A stretch of 8,826 nucleotides of DNA from Ruminococcus flavefaciens. Its GTDB lineage: Bacteria > Bacillota_A > Clostridia > Oscillospirales > Ruminococcaceae. Below the pieces are notes generated by a model. The model ran no database searches and was not told where the DNA came from. It worked only from the letters and a program-made list of their open reading frames with translations. Positions 6,417 to 8,826 of the stretch are shown one piece after another. Where the stretch lies: positions 1-8,826 of the forward strand of contig SFFP01000065.1 in the NCBI GenBank assembly GCA_004556875.1, read 5' to 3'. The stretch's first letter is position 1, and the number at the start of each line of letters is the position of its first letter. The position numbers and the translations under genes were made by a program.

Positions 6417-7201
6417 CAGAATATCACTGCTCCTCCCTTAGTTTCAACAGGCGCTACTCCGAGGAGATAGTCCTTTCCTCTTGTAAGTCCCGAAAGTCCG
6501 CGCTGAACCGTATTGTCAGCCATCTGCGGATGATTATTGTCCTGACTGAGATGTCCCAGCAGTATATGCGTAGTGCCGCGCTCTACAAGCTTTCTCACCT
6601 GCACTGCGCAGTCATCATTCGAGAGATGACCTATGGGCGAGAGTATCCTCTCTTTAAGATACAGCGGATACGGACCTGTCCGCAGCATATAATCATCGTA
6701 ATTTGCTTCGATAAGCACCATTCGGCAGCCTGTAAGCGCTTCGTCCACCTCAGGCGTTACGTGCCCTAAGTCGGTACAAACCGCGCAGTATTTATCGTCC
6801 TCGGTATGTATCTTGTAGCCGCAGCTCTGTATTGCGTCGTGAGGGGTATTGAAGCACCTTACCTCACTTCCGCCGCAGCTTATAGTCTTTCCTGTAATGT
6901 CGATGACATGGGAGCTTGCCGCTATCCTGCCGCCGTCGCAAAGCCGCTGAAGTGTACGCTTCTGACCGTAAACAGGCAGTCCTGTCTTTTTGGTCAGCAT
7001 AGCAAGTCCTGCAACGTGGTCGGAGTGCTCATGGGTAATAAATACTCCCTGCACTGCGCTCAGCGGTATGTGATTGGCTTCAAGAGCTGTGCTGAGCCTT
7101 TTGAAGCTTACTCCGCAGTCTATAAGTATTCCGCCTTTTTCAGTCCCGATGAATGAAGAATTGCCCTTGCTGGAGCTGAAAAGGGGATAAAGTCTTGCCA
7201 T
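6416..7201 (-). CDS. Metallo-beta-lactamase-fold hydrolase, WalJ/YycJ family
   Basis: Cytoplasmic metal-dependent hydrolase of the YycJ/WalJ type, a family linked to DNA metabolism and, in bacilli, encoded with the WalRK cell-wall regulators; its precise reaction is not settled. The 261 residues fit the family. Metal-binding and family motifs are visible: PLFSSSKGNSSFI near the N-terminus (6-18), ITHEHSDHVAGL (55-66) with the HxHxDH ligands, TPHD (119-122), CTDLGH (142-147), LSPIGHLSND (187-196) and LLGHLSQDNNHP (214-225). All expected His/Asp ligands appear present. The start is supported by GGAG eight bases upstream. It is coupled to rlmH by a one-base overlap; walJ and rlmH are also neighbours in some bacilli and staphylococci. 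WalR and WalK are not in this window. I withhold a gene symbol because orthology to walJ is not proven. Confidence 0.93.
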   Translation of the reverse strand: MARLYPLFSSSKGNSSFIGTEKGGILIDCGVSFKRLSTALEANHIPLSAVQGVFITHEHSDHVAGLAMLTKKTGLPVYGQKRTLQRLCDGGRIAASSHVIDITGKTISCGGSEVRCFNTPHDAIQSCGYKIHTEDDKYCAVCTDLGHVTPEVDEALTGCRMVLIEANYDDYMLRTGPYPLYLKERILSPIGHLSNDDCAVQVRKLVERGTTHILLGHLSQDNNHPQMADNTVQRGLSGLTRGKDYLLGVAPVETKGGAVIF

Positions 7202-7243
7202 TGGATATTCTCCGTTCCTTTTTATGAGTAGTTATAAGCGCAT

Positions 7244-7264
7244 AGGTGCGTGTTTCACACACCT
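7244..7264. repeat. Intergenic hairpin between cysS and the walJ-like gene
   Basis: On the minus strand AGGTGTGTG, AAA, CACGCACCT form a nine-pair stem (one G-T pair) with a three-base loop, just after the cysS stop. No T tract follows on either strand, so it does not look like a standard intrinsic terminator. It may be an RNA processing or stabilising structure, or a weak attenuator between cysS and the downstream pair. Confidence 0.45.
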
Positions 7265-7277
7265 GCAAACTGACGGC

Positions 7278-8696
7278 TCAGATCTTATTGATCTCTGTGC
7301 CCTGTCTTGTTTCCTTGACCTCATAGCCAAGTGCAGCTATCTTGTCGCGAAGCTCATCTGCAAGAGCAAAATTCTTGTCCTTACGTGCAGCCTTGCGCTG
7401 TTCAACAAGCTCCATGACCTCAGCAGGGATATCAGCGGAAGCCGCACCTGCATTTTCTGAAAGCTCCTTGGCATTTGTGATAAGGTCAAGTCCGAGGACC
7501 TTGTCAAATTCAGCAATAAGAGCAAGCTTTGTTGCGGCATTTGCCTTTGATTTGAGAACATCATACAGAACTGTGATGCCCATAGCTGTATTTACATCGT
7601 TGTCGAGAGCGTCAGTGAAGCTCTTCATAAGGCGGTCATACTCAGCCTTGTCAATGTCTCCGCCCTGTTCTTTTGTGAGAGGAGCTATCTTTTCAACGAG
7701 CTTATTGTAAGCCACAACAGCGTTGTCAAGGTTCTCCCATGAGAATACCAGTGACTTTCTGTAGTGTGAGAGCAGGCAGAAGAAACGATAGATAACAGGC
7801 TTATAGCCCTTTTCTTCAAGAAGCGATACTGTCAGGAACTCGCCCTTGCTCTTGCTCATCTTTCCGCTGTTTGTATTGAGATGAAGGATATGGAACCAGT
7901 AATTGCACCACTTATGTCCGAGATAAGCCTCTGACTGTGCTATCTCGTTTGTATGGTGAGGGAAAGCATTGTCGATACCGCCGCAGTGAATATCAAGATA
8001 CTCGCCTAAATTCTTCATGCTTATGCACGAGCACTCGATGTGCCAGCCGGGGTATCCAATGCCCCACGGTGAATCCCATTTAAGCTCCTGATCGTCAAAC
8101 TTTGACTTTGTGAACCAAAGCACAAAGTCAGCCTTATTGCGCTTGTTCTCGTCAGCCTCAACGCCCTCACGAACACCTACTGCAAGATCTTCCTCGTTGA
8201 AGTCGTTGAACACATAATACTTGTCAAGCTTTGATGTGTCGAAGTAGATGTTGCCGCCTGCCTCATAAGCGTAGCCCTTGTCCATAAGAGTGCTGATAAC
8301 GCGGATAAATTCATCTATATAAGTAGTAGCAGGAACTACCACATCAGGTGTCTTGATATTGAGTTTTTTGCAGTCGTCAAAGAACGCGTCTGTATAGAAC
8401 TTAGCTATCTCCATAACGGTCTTGTGCTCGCGCTTTGCGCCCTTGAGCATCTTGTCATCGCCTGTATCGCCGTCACTTGTAAGATGTCCCACATCTGTGA
8501 TGTTCATAACACGCTTTACATCATAGCCGACAAAGCGAAGATACTTTTCGAGAATATCTTCCATAATATAGCTTCTGAGGTTGCCGATATGTGCATAGTG
8601 ATACACTGTCGGTCCGCAGGTGTACATACTTACCTTGCCTTCTTCATGTGGCACGAATTCTTCTTTTTTGTGTGATAATGAATTGTATAACTGCAT
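7278..8696 (-). CDS. cysS: Cysteinyl-tRNA synthetase
   Basis: Class I aminoacyl-tRNA synthetase that charges tRNA-Cys with cysteine using ATP, in the cytoplasm. The 472 residues match the usual 460-480. The active site shows YTCGPTVY (25-32) with zinc ligand C27, the HIGH-type motif HIGN (36-39), GWHIEC (217-222) with ligand C222, FPHHTNE (245-251) with ligands H247 and E251, and KMSKS (279-283). A helical anticodon-binding region follows, ending in RKDKNFALADELRDKI near the C-terminus. The zinc-site neighbourhood is unusual: IHCGGIDNAFPHHTNE replaces the common IHGGG..D..FPHHENE, and there is an extra cysteine at 224. This suggests a divergent subgroup rather than a damaged enzyme, since every ligand is kept. 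The ATG is preceded by GGAGG at 8708-8704 with a seven-base gap. No T-box leader is visible in the 130 bases upstream. Confidence 0.98.
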   Translation of the reverse strand: MQLYNSLSHKKEEFVPHEEGKVSMYTCGPTVYHYAHIGNLRSYIMEDILEKYLRFVGYDVKRVMNITDVGHLTSDGDTGDDKMLKGAKREHKTVMEIAKFYTDAFFDDCKKLNIKTPDVVVPATTYIDEFIRVISTLMDKGYAYEAGGNIYFDTSKLDKYYVFNDFNEEDLAVGVREGVEADENKRNKADFVLWFTKSKFDDQELKWDSPWGIGYPGWHIECSCISMKNLGEYLDIHCGGIDNAFPHHTNEIAQSEAYLGHKWCNYWFHILHLNTNSGKMSKSKGEFLTVSLLEEKGYKPVIYRFFCLLSHYRKSLVFSWENLDNAVVAYNKLVEKIAPLTKEQGGDIDKAEYDRLMKSFTDALDNDVNTAMGITVLYDVLKSKANAATKLALIAEFDKVLGLDLITNAKELSENAGAASADIPAEVMELVEQRKAARKDKNFALADELRDKIAALGYEVKETRQGTEINKI

Positions 8697-8826
8697 TTTA
8701 TTTCCTCCAAAATTCTATTTTACAGCGGCATCAGCCCCTGCTGTTTTCAAAACATTCAAAACTCCCATATCTCAGGGGGCGCATTTTTTATTTTAAGCTT
8801 TGAGAAATACCCCAGCATGACCAGAA
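8697..8826 (-). other. cysS upstream region, possibly including the tail of another gene
   Basis: This 130-base stretch holds the GGAGG ribosome site of cysS (8708-8704) and a weak hairpin with ACAGC/GCTGT arms (8722-8744) and a bulge, without a T tract. Two minus-strand frames are open from the right edge: one ends at 8756 with a tail ending KLKIKNAPPEIWEF, and one ends at 8793 with SGHAGVFLKA. Either could be the C-terminus of an upstream gene, but the pieces are too short to recognise. I find no convincing promoter and no T-box motif. Confidence 0.35.

Noticed and set aside
7342..7710. A 122-codon plus-strand frame opposite cysS.
   Set aside because: Ser/Arg/Ala-rich translation typical of an antisense shadow, fully inside the conserved cysS C-terminal region.
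8697..8826. A T-box riboswitch upstream of cysS, common in Firmicutes.
   Set aside because: The visible 130 bases contain no T-box consensus, no antiterminator-like stem and no terminator with a T run; a T-box would also need more space.

Overview
This window looks like chromosomal DNA from a low-to-mid GC Gram-positive bacterium, most likely a clostridial Firmicute of the Ruminococcus type. That placement is an inference. It rests on strong AAGGAG/GGAGG-type ribosome binding sites, a consensus sigma-A promoter, a WalJ/YycJ-RlmH gene pair, and the style of the cysteinyl-tRNA synthetase. Every supported gene lies on the minus strand, so transcription runs from high to low coordinates.

Right part (8826 to 5915), housekeeping: cysS (cysteinyl-tRNA synthetase), then a WalJ/YycJ-like metallo-beta-lactamase-fold hydrolase, then rlmH (23S rRNA pseudouridine methyltransferase). 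The last two overlap by one base (TGATG). A clear hairpin-plus-U-tract terminator follows directly after the rlmH stop.

Left part (5883 to 1 and beyond), surface polysaccharide assembly and export: a textbook promoter (TTGACA, 17 bp, TATAAT with an extended -10) drives a tight operon. Its order is wzm-like permease, wzt-like ATPase with a C-terminal carbohydrate-binding domain, a coiled-coil plus SAM-methyltransferase protein, a 151-residue unnamed protein with a basic amphipathic helix and a coiled coil, a GT4-type glycosyltransferase, and a second GT4-type glycosyltransferase cut by the left window edge. Junctions are TAATG overlaps or gaps of 3 to 20 bases, so these six genes should be co-transcribed and translationally coupled.

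How the genes work together (inference from the E. coli O8/O9a and Klebsiella O12 systems): the glycosyltransferases build a chain on a lipid carrier in the cytoplasm. The methyltransferase may cap the non-reducing end, the Wzt C-terminal domain may recognise the finished chain, and Wzm/Wzt moves it across the membrane. The best candidate for something undescribed is the coiled-coil methyltransferase together with the small coiled-coil protein, possibly a split chain-length-control and capping device in a Gram-positive. I see no CRISPR array, transposase, integrase, tRNA or rRNA.
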